This document shows positions 55,607 through 64,000 of a DNA stretch of 64,000 bases, one piece after another. The number at the start of each line of letters is the position of its first letter. Positions within the stretch are counted from its first letter, which is position 1. The stretch covers positions 620,001 to 684,000 of the forward strand of contig CAVPKH010000001.1 in NCBI GenBank assembly GCA_963705635.1. Reading direction: 5' to 3'. The notes under the pieces were generated by a model. The model made no database searches and was not told where the DNA came from. It saw only the letters and a list, made by a program, of their open reading frames with translations. The position numbers and the translations under genes are program-made. Source of the DNA: VRUE01 sp963705635 (GTDB taxonomy: Bacteria > Actinomycetota > Thermoleophilia > Solirubrobacterales > 70-9).

Positions 55607-56372
55607 ATGAGCGAGACTGAGCTCAGCGTCATCTGCAAGAACTGCGGTTCGGAGGTCAGTCCTTACGTAACCGAGTGCCCGTACTGCGGCGCCCGCCTGC
55701 GCAAGCGGGCGCCGAAGCTCGAACGCCGCGGCGACGGCCTGGAGGCAAAGCCCCGCCGCCGCGCCCGGCCGAAGTTCCTCCGCCCCCGCCGCGCCGATTC
55801 ATCGCGCGCCCTTCCGCCCGTACGCGACGATGGCCGTGATCCTCGGCTCCGCCGTCCTGCTGCTGATGCAGAAGGCGACGGGCGATCAGCTCAGCACCTT
55901 CGGCGGCCTGGTCGTGCCGCTCGAGGACCAGTGGTGGCGGTTCCTCACCGCGCCCTTCGCCTACATCGACGTCGGCTACCTCTTCGTCGTCGCGGTCGGC
56001 CTGGCGATCTTCGCGACTGGGCTGGAGCGCCGCCTCGGCACCCCGCCGACCGCATTGCTGCTGCTTGCCTGCGGCTCGCTGGGGATGCTGGTCGCGAGCG
56101 GCATCGCCAACGGCGCAGGGCGAACATCGAGGTGATCGCCGGGGGCAACGGGATGGCGCTCGGCGCCGTCGCTGCCTGGTTCGCGATCCGCCGTGCCGAG
56201 GCCCACGGTGCGATCGACGACGACTACGACGCTGGTCGGGGTCATGGTCGCCGCGGCCGTGCTGCTGGCCCTGCCGATCTTCGAGTCCACCGCGGACCCC
56301 TTCGCCGGCCTGATCGGCGCCGCCGTCGGCGGCCTGGCCGGCCTCGCGGCGTCGGCCCTGCGCGAGCACTAG
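55607..56372 (+). CDS. Zinc-ribbon rhomboid-like membrane protein, three frameshifts
   Basis: MSETELSVICKNCGSEVSPY and ECPYCGARLRKRAPKLERR give an N-terminal zinc ribbon. After a shift near 55795 come membrane segments MAVILGSAVLLLMQKATGDQ, WWRFLTAPFAYIDVGYLFVV, then after shifts near 56117 and 56228 NIEVIAGGNGMALGAVAAWF and VGVMVAAAVLLALPIFESTA..LREH. The layout is like bacterial rhomboids, but the catalytic GxSG is GGNG here, so protease activity is unlikely. TATCCT stands 9 nt before the ATG. Divergent from the aldolase. Confidence 0.75.
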
Positions 56373-56455
56373 ATCCGCTGAGCTCGTGTTCCTTCGCGCT
56401 GTGCGCGAGTAAGTGCGAAGTCACGCTCTGGTGGGGCGGTGGCTAGGCTGCTGTC

Positions 56456-56794
56456 GTGCCCTCGGACGAGCAACTGGATGCCGCGATCGAGCGGCTGGTC
56501 GACGCCGAGCGCTTTGCCGAGGCGGAGCGGATCGTCGCCCGGGCGGCGCCCCAGCTGCAGAAGGTGCTCGCCGCGGCGCTGGCCGAGGGCGGCTGGTTCG
56601 GCGAGTCCCACGATGCCGAGGCGCTGAAGGCGGCGACCGCCCCCGATCCCGACGAGCGGGTCGCCGCCGTGCGCTCGCTGCTCGCCGAGGAGGCGAGGAT
56701 GGGGATGATGGTTGGAGTTGCCGTCGGCTGGGCACTCCACGGGGAGATGACCGATGCCGAAGCACCCAACGGAGACACGGAAGGAGAGCGCTGA
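56456..56794 (+). CDS. Helical hypothetical protein
   Basis: 112 residues from GTG 56456, mostly amphipathic helix: LDAAIERLVDAERFAEAERIVARAAPQLQKVLAAALAEGGW, then PDPDERVAAVRSLLAEEARMGMMVGVAVGWALHGE. The two halves look like a HEAT- or TPR-like repeat pair. TAGGCT stands 6 nt before the start. It ends 2 nt before the metallo-hydrolase start. No family recognised. Confidence 0.7.
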   Translation: MPSDEQLDAAIERLVDAERFAEAERIVARAAPQLQKVLAAALAEGGWFGESHDAEALKAATAPDPDERVAAVRSLLAEEARMGMMVGVAVGWALHGEMTDAEAPNGDTEGER

Positions 56795-56796
56795 GG

Positions 56797-57652
56797 ATGG
56801 AGATCAAATTTCACGGCCACTCGTGCTTCGAGCTGAGCGACGGCGAGACCAGGGTCCTGGTCGACCCGTTCCTCAAGCCCAACAACCCGGCGGCTGTGGC
56901 GAGCGCCGAGGACGTCGACCCGACCCACGTCGTCGATCTCCCACGGCCACGTCGACCACATGGCCGATGCCGTCGGGGTCGCGACGCGGAGCGGCGCCGA
57001 GTGCGTGGCGATCGTCGAGATCGCCAATTGGCTCGAAGAGCAGGGCGTCGAGAAGGTCCATGACCCGAACCTGGGCGGCACGGTGCGGTTCGACTGGGGC
57101 TGGGTGAAGCTCGTGCCGGCCTGGCACACGAGCACGATCGCCGGCTCCGCTGAGGCCCCCTTCAGCCCGACTCCGGGCACGGTCACGGGCACGCCGGCCG
57201 GCCTGCTGATCAACCTCGGCGGGGTGACCGTCTACCACGCCGGCGACACCTGCCTCTTCAGCGACATGAAGCTGATCGCCGAGCGCAATCCGGTCGACGT
57301 CGCCCTGCTGCCGATCGGCGGCCACTACACGATGGATCGCCACGATGGCGCTGTCGCCGCGGGGTTCATCGGCGCCGGCACGGTGATCCCGATGCACTAC
57401 GACACCTTCCCGCCGATCGAGACCGACGCCGCGGCGTTCAAGTCGGAGGTCGAGGCCAAGACTTCCTCGTCGGTCGTCGTCCTCGCAGCCGGGCGAGACA
57501 CATTCGACTGGCTGACCAGCCAGGCCGGTGCTAGTCTCGCCCGAACCGCGCAGGCGACTCGAGGAGAGCAGCGATGGGAACCGAAGAGGCAACGGGGACA
57601 GAGTCCAGAACAGAGCGGGCGGACTTCCAGGCCACTGCCGATCCGGCGCTGA
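56797..57652 (+). CDS. UPF0173-type metal-dependent hydrolase (MBL fold), frameshifted near 56938
   Basis: Opens MEIKFHGHSCFELSDGETRV and VDPFLKPNNPAAV, the UPF0173 beginning. Removing one G near 56938 gives VVISHGHVDHMADAVGVA, the metal motif HxHxDH. TVYHAGDTCLFSDMKLI, LLPIGGHYTMDRHDGAVAA and VIPMHYDTFPPIETD finish it. The last 40 residues run into the next gene in another frame and look unrelated, so the true end is near 57510. Start is by position just after the helical gene, with AGGAGAGCGCTGAGG upstream. Confidence 0.85.
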
Positions 57653-58500
57653 TGCAGGCGGCCGACCGCACCGCCGACGTCAAGCTCCTCACCTACGAGG
57701 AGCTCTACCTGCTCTGGGAGCGCCAGCAGTGGCAGACCCAGGAGCTCGACTTCAGCCGTGACCGCGAAGATTGGAACGAGCGTTTCAGCGAGGAGGAGCG
57801 CTTCCAGCGGATGTACGGCCTCTCCTCCTTCTTCATCGGCGAGCAGAAGGTGGCGGAGGAGCTGGGTCCGATCATGCGCGCCGCTCCAACCGAGGATCAA
57901 CGGATCTTCCTCTGCACGCAGATCGCCGACGAGGCGCGCCACGTGCGCTTCTTCGAGCGCTTCTACCGCGAGGTCGGCGTGCTCGAGTCCGAAGAGCTCT
58001 CCACGATGCTGGTGGAGACCTCCGAGCACCTGAACGAGAACTTCGGCCGGCTCTTCGACGAAATGTTGAAGAAGCGCACCGACCGGCTCGCGGTCGAACC
58101 GGAGGACACCGAGGCCCTGGTCGAGGCGGTGACGATCTACCACATGGTGATCGAGGGAATGCTGGCCCTCACCGGGCAGCACTTCATCATGGACTACAAC
58201 GAACGCGAGGAGACGCTGCCGGCCTTTGTCGAAGGCTTCCAGAGCGTCGCCCGCGACGAGCACCGCCACGTCGCCTTCGGCTCGGTCTTCCTGCGCGAGA
58301 AGGCGCGTGAGGACGATCGCTACAAGCAGGCGATCCAGCGCACGCTCGAGGAGTCGCTGCCGGTGGCCGACGGCGTGCTCTCGCCGCCGTGGGCGCCGCA
58401 GGGCGACGATTGGGAGCTGTTCGGCTACTCACTGGCCGACACGCGCAAATTCGCCGGCACCTGCCTGATGCGCCGCCTCAAGGTAATCGGCCTCCAGTAA
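57574..58500 (+). CDS. R2-like ligand-binding oxidase / ribonucleotide reductase R2-like protein
   Basis: 308 residues of ferritin-like four-helix fold. Metal ligands: EELGPIMRAAPTEDQRIFLC (first Glu region), QIADEARHVRFFERFYREVG (ExxRH), IYHMVIEGMLALTGQHFIM (Glu) and SVARDEHRHVAFGSVFLREK (ExxH). GAGGAG lies 6-11 nt before ATG 57574. No R1 (nrdA/E) is near, which fits the Mn/Fe R2lox group known from mycobacteria better than a true R2. Its substrate is unknown; R2lox binds long-chain fatty acids. Confidence 0.82.
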   Translation: MGTEEATGTESRTERADFQATADPALMQAADRTADVKLLTYEELYLLWERQQWQTQELDFSRDREDWNERFSEEERFQRMYGLSSFFIGEQKVAEELGPIMRAAPTEDQRIFLCTQIADEARHVRFFERFYREVGVLESEELSTMLVETSEHLNENFGRLFDEMLKKRTDRLAVEPEDTEALVEAVTIYHMVIEGMLALTGQHFIMDYNEREETLPAFVEGFQSVARDEHRHVAFGSVFLREKAREDDRYKQAIQRTLEESLPVADGVLSPPWAPQGDDWELFGYSLADTRKFAGTCLMRRLKVIGLQ

Positions 58501-58555
58501 GAAGGGCCGTGGGTAAGAGCGCCCTCGTGGCCCCTGCTGGGCGCGCGAAGGGCGG

Positions 58556-60119
58556 TTAGCCCAGGCCTTCGCTGGTCGAGCCTTCTGGCTCCGGCGGCGG
58601 TGATTCGGCGGGCGGGGGAGGCGTGCTTTCAGCTGGCGGCGGAGTTGCTTCCGCGGGGGGAGCTGGAGCCGGGGCAGGCGCGGGCTCGGAGCTGGTGGGG
58701 CTGCCGCCGACCGTGACGACCACGGTGCCCCCGGCCGCGGGGGCGCCGGCGACACCCGTGGACGGGGTCGCGGCTGTCGATGCCAGCTGAAGATTGAGGG
58801 GTTGCTTCAGCGCCTTCGCTGGACTGATCCGTCGCTTCGGCGGCCGGCGCTTCAGCCGGGGTTGGCGTCGCTTCGGCCTCGGCCTCGGCCGCTTCGGTCG
58901 GCGCGGGCTCGACTGGGGGCGCCTCCGCCTGGGAGCGACTCGGCGCCAGGATCGCGCTTGTGTCCCTGCGCAACCGCGGCCGTCGGCCCCGGGTCTCGTG
59001 ACGACGCGGGAGATGGCGGCTTCGTTGCTGTGTGCCGGGCCAGGCTGAGCCTGCTGCTTGACCTCGACCGCGCCGGCGGTGATCACGGCGGCGGTGACGA
59101 CCCCGGCCACGGCCTTGGTGCCGATCGCGCCGCCGACAGCGCCAAGGCCGCCGGCCGCGCCGCCGGAGCTGAGCGCCGCTCCGACGCTACCGACAGCGCC
59201 GGCTCCGGTGGCGCCGGCGCCTGTTGCGGTCGCGGCGCCACCGGTTCCTGCACCTCCCAGGCCAAGCTTGGAGAAGATGAAGCCCTTCAGGGCGAGCAAG
59301 GGCCCGGCCGGCACCAGCGCCGCGAGCACCTTGTCGTTGGAGCGAAGCTGGGAGCGGAAGTCGGCGCACTCCTCGCAGTCGCGGACGTGGCGCCGCACCG
59401 GGCCGGAGAGCTTGCGCAGCCCCTCGGCCGCCTCGGCGAGGTCGATCCGCACCTCGCCGCAGGTCAGCTGGCGCGCCTGGCTCGCCTCGGCGAGCGAGAT
59501 CCGCGCCCGCACCAGCAGCGACTTGACCGAGGGCACGCTGGTCTCCATCGCCTGGGCGATCTCCTCGTAGGACATCGCGTCCATCTCGCGCAGCAGCAGG
59601 GCGCGTGCGCTGGGTCTCGGGCAGCTTGCCGACGTCGGTGAGGAGCTGGCGGAACTCCTCGCGGTTGTGGACCTTCTCCGCCGTCGACGCCGCCTCGACC
59701 GTCGGCACCATGTCCATCGATTCCTGCGCGTCGGCGGTCGGTTTGCGCAGGTGGTTGAGGCAGCGGTTGCGGGCGATCCGGTAGAGCCAAGGGCGCAGGT
59801 TGATCTCGCGCTCGTCGGCGAGCATCGCCCGGTAGGCGTTGACGAAGACCTCCTGCAGGACGTCCTCGGCGTCCTCGGTGGAGCCCAGCATCTGGCGGCA
59901 GAAGCCGAGCAGACGACCCTGGTAGCGGTCGACGATCGCCTCGAAGGCGCCGGGGTTGCCGGCGCGGGCCATCGCGATCAGGTGCTCATCGCCTTGCAGC
60001 TTGAGCAGCGGGGAACGCCGGGCGAGAAGTCCGCGGCGACTGGCATGTGTAAGAGCTGAAGCCTCCAAGCGAATCCTCCAAGACCAGGGAAGGCGTTTGT
60101 CTTCTAGCTCAAGAGACAC
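58556..60119 (-). CDS. ECF sigma factor fused to zinc-finger, membrane and Pro-rich tail; frameshifted
   Basis: Restored, over 500 residues. Sigma region 2: AMARAGNPGAFEAIVDRYQG, TEDAEDVLQEVFVNAYRAM and LRPWLYRIARNRCLNHLRK. A one-base shift near 59605 leads to region 4, REMDAMSYEEIAQAMETSVPSVKSLLVRAR. Then GEVRIDLAEAAEGL..RRHVRDCEECADFRSQL is an HxxxCxxC zinc anti-sigma domain, a Gly/Ala-rich membrane segment (AVAGVVTAAVITAGAVEV) and a Pro/Glu/Ala tail with two more shifts (near 58985 and 58800). A sigma factor held at the membrane through its own anti-sigma-like tail is implied. Start may be 60119 or later. Confidence 0.82.
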
Positions 60120-60184
60120 CGTAGCACCGGCATAGTTGCGGTACCTCGGCAGTTTTTAGTGCGAATTTATGAATCCGAAATCAA

Positions 60185-60271
60185 TGCCCGGGGCGGGATT
60201 CGAACCCGCAAGCCCCCCAGTGGGGCAACGCCTTTTAAGGGCGCCGCTTTTGCCAATTTCGCCACCCGGGC
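60185..60271 (-). tRNA. tRNA-Leu (UAA)
   Basis: 87 nt on the minus strand: acceptor GCCCGGG with CCCGGGC, anticodon stem GCGCC/GGCGT and loop CTTAAAA with TAA, a long variable arm (GCCCCACTGGGGGGC) typical of Leu, and T-arm GGTTCGAATCC. CCA is not encoded. Confidence 0.95.
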
Positions 60272-60311
60272 ACGGCGATGGTAGCCAGCGAACTCGTTAT
60301 AGGCTCAAATT

Positions 60312-61926
60312 ATGGAGGCTCATGGGGGGCGGATTGTCGCCAAGGCGCTGAAGTCGCGGGGGGTCAGCCATCTCTTCACGCTTTCCGGGGGACACCTGTT
60401 CTCCATATACGACGGCTGCAAGGCCGAGGGGATCGAGATCGTCGACGTCCGCCACGAGCAGACGGCGGTGTTTGCGGCCGAGGGGTTCGCCAAGGCGACG
60501 CGCGGGGTCGGGGTCGCGGCGCTGACCGCCGGGCCGGGCGTGACCAACGGGATCAGCGCGATCGCCGGGGCGCAGGCGAACTGCTCGCCGGTCTGCGTGC
60601 TGGGCGGGCGGGCGCCGGAGCTGCGCTGGGGCTCGGGCTCGCTGCAGGAGATCGACCACCTGCCCTTCGTCTCGCCGCTGGTCAAGTCGGCGGAGACGGT
60701 GAAGGAGCCGGGGCAGATCGCGGCCCGGACGGCGGCGGCGCTCGACCTCGCGCTCGACCCCGCCCAACGGGCCGACCTTCGTCGACTACCCGCTCGACGT
60801 CGTCTTCACCGAGGCCGAGCTGGAGGTACCGGCCGCGCCGCAGCGCCGAGGCGCAGCCCGCCGGCGGGGTCGAGGAGGCGGCGGCGCTGCTGGCCGGCGC
60901 CGAGCGCCCGGCGATCATGGCCGGGACCGGGCTCTACTGGGGGCGGGGCGAGGACGAGCTGCGGGCCCTGGCGGAGGCGCTCGGGATCCCGGTCTTCCTC
61001 AACGGCCTCGGCCGCGGCTGCCTGCCTGCCGACCACGAGCTTGCCTTCAGCCGCGCTCGCGGGGCGGGGCTGGGCGGCGCCGACGTGGCGCTGGTGATCG
61101 GCGTGCCGCTCGACTTCCGCCTCGGCTTCGGCGCCAGCATCGCCGAGGGGGCGAAGCTGATCCGCCTCGATGCGGCGCCCAACGAGCTGAGCGCGAACCG
61201 CGCCCCGACAGGTCGACCTGGTCGGCGACGTCGCCGCCAGCCTGGCGGCGATCCGCGAGGCGGTAGGGGCGGGCGGGCGTACCGAGCCCTGGCTGGCCGA
61301 GCTGCGCAAGGTCGAGGCGGAGAAGCGCGCGGCCGAGCAGGAGGAGCTGAACGACGCGCGCTCGCCGCTGCATCCGGTCCGCATCTACAAGGAGCTGGGC
61401 GAAGTGCTGCGAGCGCGACGCGGTCGTCGTCGGCGACGGCGGCGACTTCGTCTCCTACGCGGGCCGCTTCATCGAGACCTTCCAGCCCGGCTGCTGGATG
61501 GACCCGGGGCCGTTCGGCTGCCTCGGTGCCGGCCCGGGCCAGGCGATCGGCGCCAAGCTCGCCCACCCCGAGCGGCAGGTCTGCCTGCTGCTCGGCGACG
61601 GCGCCTTCGGCTTCGCCGGCATCGAGTTCGACACGATGGCGCGCCACGGCCTGCCCGTGGTGGGCGTGATGGGCAACAACGGCATCTGGGCGCTCGAGCA
61701 CCACCCGATGAAGTTCCTCTACGGCTACTCGGTGGCGGCGGAGCTGCGGCCGGAGACCCGCTATGACCAGATGGTCGAGGCGCTCGGCTGCGACGGGATG
61801 CTCGTGCGCGAGCCGGATGAGCTGCGGCCGGCGCTGGAGCGGGCGTTCGAGTCCGGCCGCCCGACCCTGGTCAACGTCCTCACCGACCCCGAGGTCGTCT
61901 ACCCGCGCAAGTCGAACCTGGCCTGA
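60312..61926 (+). CDS. ThDP-dependent enzyme (acetolactate synthase-like), multiple frameshifts
   Basis: Restored, about 538 residues. N-terminal PYR domain: HGGRIVAKALKSRGVSHLFT, VDVRHEQTAVFAAEGFAKAT (catalytic Glu), TAGPGVTNGISAIAGAQ. Middle domain: ERPAIMAGTGLYWGRGEDEL and ADVALVIGVPLDFRLGFG. C-terminal PP domain: VVVGDGGDFVSYAGRFIE, GPGQAIGAKLAHPERQVCLL, GDGAFGFAGIEFDTMARHGL and GNNGIWALEHHP, the GDG..NN ThDP motif. Shifts near 60770, 60850, 61207 and 61408. Acetolactate synthase-like, but oxalyl-CoA decarboxylase or benzaldehyde-lyase type cannot be excluded. TAGGCT lies 6 nt before ATG 60312. Confidence 0.88.
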
Positions 61927-62383
61927 AGCAACTCGGAGCTGCATCAACTCCTCGATCTGGCGGTTGGGAGGCTGATGCGGTTGGCGTGGCGCCAGCCGAT
62001 TCGTCCCAGTCGTCCCAGACGAGAATCGGCCGCCATCGCTGGCGGCCGATTCAAGGTTGGTCCCTCAGGACGGGCAGGGGTACGTCTTCAGGGACCAGTT
62101 CTTATTTGGTGGACTCAGACGGCGGGAGGCGCCATGATGCGGCAATCGTCCGAGTCCTGTACCGGGTCTGCGGTAGGTATTGCCCCACCTCTTTCCCGAT
62201 GTGTGGATTATCTGCCTGACTATCCGTTACGTCTAGTTGCCACTTTCCTGAGCTACTGATAATCCGCTAAAAGAGCCTACCAAGTTTTATGGGTTCGAGC
62301 GCCATCTTCACCCATCTGTACCGCATCGCGAAACCCGACTGTCCACCTGGGCCACGTATTAGCCCCGGATTGGGAATACGGGG
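61927..62383. other. 457-nt gap without a gene; lower GC, hairpins
   Basis: No protein-like frame on either strand. Contains a perfect 12-bp hairpin (62023-62034 with 62041-62052, loop ATCGCT), an 8-bp stem 62058-62065 with 62090-62097, and the arms GGATTATC / GATAATCC about 50 nt apart near 62210-62265. From about 62190 to 62330 AT content is well above the surroundings. It may hold a small RNA or the remains of a mobile element. Confidence 0.45.
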
Positions 62384-63328
62384 TTATCCGCAGTCCAAAG
62401 CCGATACAGCCGCTATCGCGGTGCCATAGAGGATGTCGTGCTCGGAGACCTCGATCTGCTCTAGGCCAAAAGCGCGCATCGTCTCGACCAAAATCACCAC
62501 TCCGGCGACGATGTTAGGCGCGCGGTCGGGGTGCAGGCCAGCGATCTCGACCCGTTTGGACAGAGGGGCAGAGGCCAATTGCGAGAGCAGTCGCTGGATC
62601 GAGGCGAGGGTCAGCGTATGCCCATGTACTTGCTTGGGGTCATAAGGCTCGAGGCCCATCTCGATCGAGGCCAGGGAGGTGGGGGTGCCGGCGACGGCGA
62701 TCCCGGCTGGCGGCGGTCGTGCCTGCGCTGGCCTGAGATCGCGCTCTCTATAAGGACCCGGACGTCCGTGGCCAGTGCCTCGAGCTCCAGCGCGGTCGGT
62801 GGGTCGGTCGAGATGTGGCGCTCGGTGTGGCGGACGACCCCCGCCTGCAGCGAGGCGTGGAAGGCGATCTCCTCGCCGGTGCCGACGATCAGCTCGGTCG
62901 AGCCGCCGCCGATGTCGACGACCAGGGTCGGCTCGCTGGGCGCGTCGCTCGCTGGTGGCGCCCACATAGGTGAGGCGGGCCTCCTCCTCGCCATCGAGCA
63001 CCCGGGCCGAGAGCGCGAAGCGCTCGCGCAGCTCAGCGACGAAGGCGCTGCCATTGGAGGCGTCGCGGACGGCGCTGGTCGCGATCGCGTCGATGGTCTC
63101 GACGTCGGCCTCCCGGCAGATCGCCACGTAGTCGGCGATCGCCGCGCAGGCCGCCTCGATCGCCTCGGCCGAAAGCTGCCCCGAGAGGTCGACCCCACGA
63201 CCGAGCCGAGTAACCCGGCTCTGTCGCTCGACCTCCGACACGAGCCCCCGATCGACGTCGGCGACCAGCAGCCGAGTCGAGTTGGAGCCGATGTCGACCA
63301 CCGCCACCCTGTGAGAATCCCTTGCCAT
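62384..63328 (-). CDS. ppx: Ppx/GppA-type phosphatase, two frameshifts
   Basis: Exopolyphosphatase or pppGpp phosphatase of the actin-like ASKHA fold. ATG 63328: MARDSHRVAVVDIGSNSTRL is phosphate-1 motif with DIGSNS. VRDASNGSAFVAELRERF follows. Shifted near 62955: EPTLVVDIGGGSTELIVGTG, the second phosphate motif, to ..ALELEALATDVRVLIESA. Shifted again near 62730: GIAVAGTPTSLASIEMGLEP, PYDPKQVHGHTLTLASIQRL and VEIAGLHPDRAPNIVAGVVI. In actinobacteria ppx follows eno-ftsB; here it is 20 kb away and opposite. Confidence 0.88.
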   Translation of the reverse strand: MARDSHRVAVVDIGSNSTRLLVADVDRGLVSEVERQSRVTRLGRGVDLSGQLSAEAIEAACAAIADYVAICREADVETIDAIATSAVRDASNGSAFVAELRERFALSARVLDGEEEARLTYVGATSERRAQRADPGRRHRRRLDRADRRHRRGDRLPRLAAGGGRPPHRAPHLDRPTDRAGARGTGHGRPGPYRERDLRPAQARPPPAGIAVAGTPTSLASIEMGLEPYDPKQVHGHTLTLASIQRLLSQLASAPLSKRVEIAGLHPDRAPNIVAGVVILVETMRAFGLEQIEVSEHDILYGTAIAAVSALDCG

Positions 63329-63426
63329 TGCCGGCGGCACTCTAGACACCGCCGCCAAGCAAGCGCGCCCACACGGCCCCGCAACCCAAGCCCCACCGCG
63401 CCGACGTTGCTAGCATGGCCCCACGC

Positions 63427-63500
<74 letters not shown>

Positions 63501-63504
63501 TAGG

Positions 63505-63532
63505 AAAAGGCCCCGCAAATGGGGCCTTTTTT
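63505..63532 (+). terminator. Rho-independent terminator after tRNA-fMet
   Basis: AAAAGGCCCC - GCAAAT - GGGGCCTTTT followed by TT. A 10-bp perfect stem starting 4 nt after the tRNA; the only classic stem plus T-run seen in the window. Confidence 0.9.
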
Positions 63533-63724
63533 CTGCTCCAGGCGCAAGCGTATATCGCTGGGCGGGTACCAATTGGGTACTCATTTTCAATGCCTAAGGC
63601 GTCGGTCCGGACGCGGTGCGGCAGTCCGTCAGGCACGGAAAACGACCTTTCGACTGTCATGTGTGGCCGACCTTCGGGTCTCAAACCCCGAAGGTCGATA
63701 GCTCCGCGACATATTTCTCACGTA

Positions 63725-63750
63725 AGCGCCCATCGGATGGGCGCTATAAT
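63725..63750 (+). promoter_or_regulatory. Operator palindrome and TATAAT -10 of AbiEi-like gene
   Basis: Perfect 9-bp arms AGCGCCCAT / ATGGGCGCT (63725-63733, 63737-63745) with spacer CGG lie in the -35/-10 spacer and end on the first T of TATAAT (63745-63750). The -10 ends 7 nt before the ATG at 63758, so a leaderless, self-repressed transcript is likely. AbiEi antitoxins are known to bind inverted repeats in their own promoters. Confidence 0.65.
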
Positions 63751-63757
63751 GATGCGG

Positions 63758-64000
63758 ATGTCACCCGCTGGTCTTACCGCTCGAAATCGTGCTCTTCTGA
63801 CCTCCCTTCACCGGTTTGACGGTCCATTCACCGTCGACGAGGCGCAAGAGGCACTCGACGTAGATCGCCCTCGCGCGCAGCGCTTGCTGCGCTATCTAGC
63901 TGACCGGGGGTGGCTCGCTCGTGTCCGCAAGGGCGTTTATGCACCAGTCCCTCTCTCGACTGAGGTCCCGGAGGAGTGGCGGGCCGATCTCTGGCGGGCC
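63758..64000 (+). CDS. AbiEi-like antitoxin / wHTH regulator, 3' part outside window
   Basis: First 81 codons only: ARNRALLTSLHRFDGPFTVDEAQEALDVDRPRAQRLLRYLADRGWLARVRKGVYAPVPLS. The winged-helix part and the GWLARVRKGVYAPVP wing are the AbiEi N-terminal domain, the antitoxin of type IV AbiE systems; the toxin AbiEii (a nucleotidyltransferase) would be downstream, outside. ATG 63758 suits the promoter spacing; ATG 63749 is a longer option. It follows tRNA-fMet in a lower-GC stretch, as mobile elements often do. Confidence 0.72.
   Translation, partial: MSPAGLTARNRALLTSLHRFDGPFTVDEAQEALDVDRPRAQRLLRYLADRGWLARVRKGVYAPVPLSTEVPEEWRADLWRA

Noticed and set aside
57574..58500. True ribonucleotide reductase small subunit
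   Set aside because: No large-subunit gene is near and the N-terminal part fits R2lox better, so I kept the broader call.
61975..62259. 94-codon frame in the gap before ppx
   Set aside because: No ribosome binding site, no hydrophobic core or motif, and the DNA is better explained by hairpins.

Overview
The window is GC-rich DNA with dense, short-gapped genes, Gly/Ala/Arg-biased antisense frames and frequent GTG/TTG starts. The order glmU-prs-rplY-pth-mfd-surA-like-eno-ftsB-like-ppx, together with an actinobacterial-type initiator tRNA, a PucR regulator, a LytR-CpsA-Psr protein and PASTA and DUF2510 proteins, points to an actinobacterium. I favour a deep-branching one such as Thermoleophilia/Solirubrobacterales, but that placement is inference from gene content, not a search.

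Layout. 1-6.6 kb: acyl-CoA ligase, small enzymes, two FKBP lipoproteins and glycyl-tRNA synthetase. 6.6-13.1 kb: LCP cell-wall ligase, ROK glucokinase, rsmI, metG and an ABC exporter pair. 13.1-24 kb: FMN oxidase, a decayed secreted-protein gene, then a housekeeping run tatD-rsmA-ispE-DedA/PAP2 fusion-PucR-tRNA-Gln-HdeD-glmU-prs. 24-34 kb: accessory inserts (phosphodiesterase, ABC1 kinase, GMC oxidase, deacetylase, FAH hydrolase) around rplY-pth-enoyl-CoA hydratase. 34-43 kb: mfd, a SurA-like chaperone, eno, an FtsB-like protein and a large membrane protein carrying three palindromic insertions. 43.3-53 kb: a cell-envelope cluster of mostly single-pass secreted or zinc-ribbon membrane proteins (PASTA, VWA-SGNH, SPOR-like, a beta-lactamase-fold protein, a SurA paralogue without a catalytic domain). 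53-63.4 kb: nuclease, aldolase, rhomboid-like protein, metallo-hydrolase, R2-like oxidase, a sigma factor fused to a zinc-finger/membrane tail, a ThDP enzyme and Ppx. 63.4-64 kb: tRNA-fMet followed by a lower-GC segment and the start of an AbiEi-like antitoxin, probably an island edge.

The most unusual features are two families of dispersed palindromic elements. Family 1 (about 80 nt; a stem with the asymmetric edge signature GGGTGG / ACAGGACCC) occurs upstream of glmU and three times, in both orientations, inside one open reading frame at 40.8-43.2 kb, always in a hydrophilic loop between membrane segments and without breaking the frame. Family 2 (about 65-100 nt; edge GCGGCGYCCTCAGTCGG, inner stems that covary) sits in at least five intergenic gaps. 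A 44-bp perfect palindrome and a decayed copy of it separate two convergent gene pairs.

Two further patterns run through the window. Many genes have a TANNNT box 5-11 nt before the start codon and no Shine-Dalgarno sequence, which suggests common leaderless transcription. About twenty indels interrupt otherwise well-conserved genes, and they cluster at 24-30.6 kb and 53.9-63 kb, including rplY, pth and the aldolase. I read these mainly as sequence or assembly errors and annotate such genes as whole, frameshifted units.
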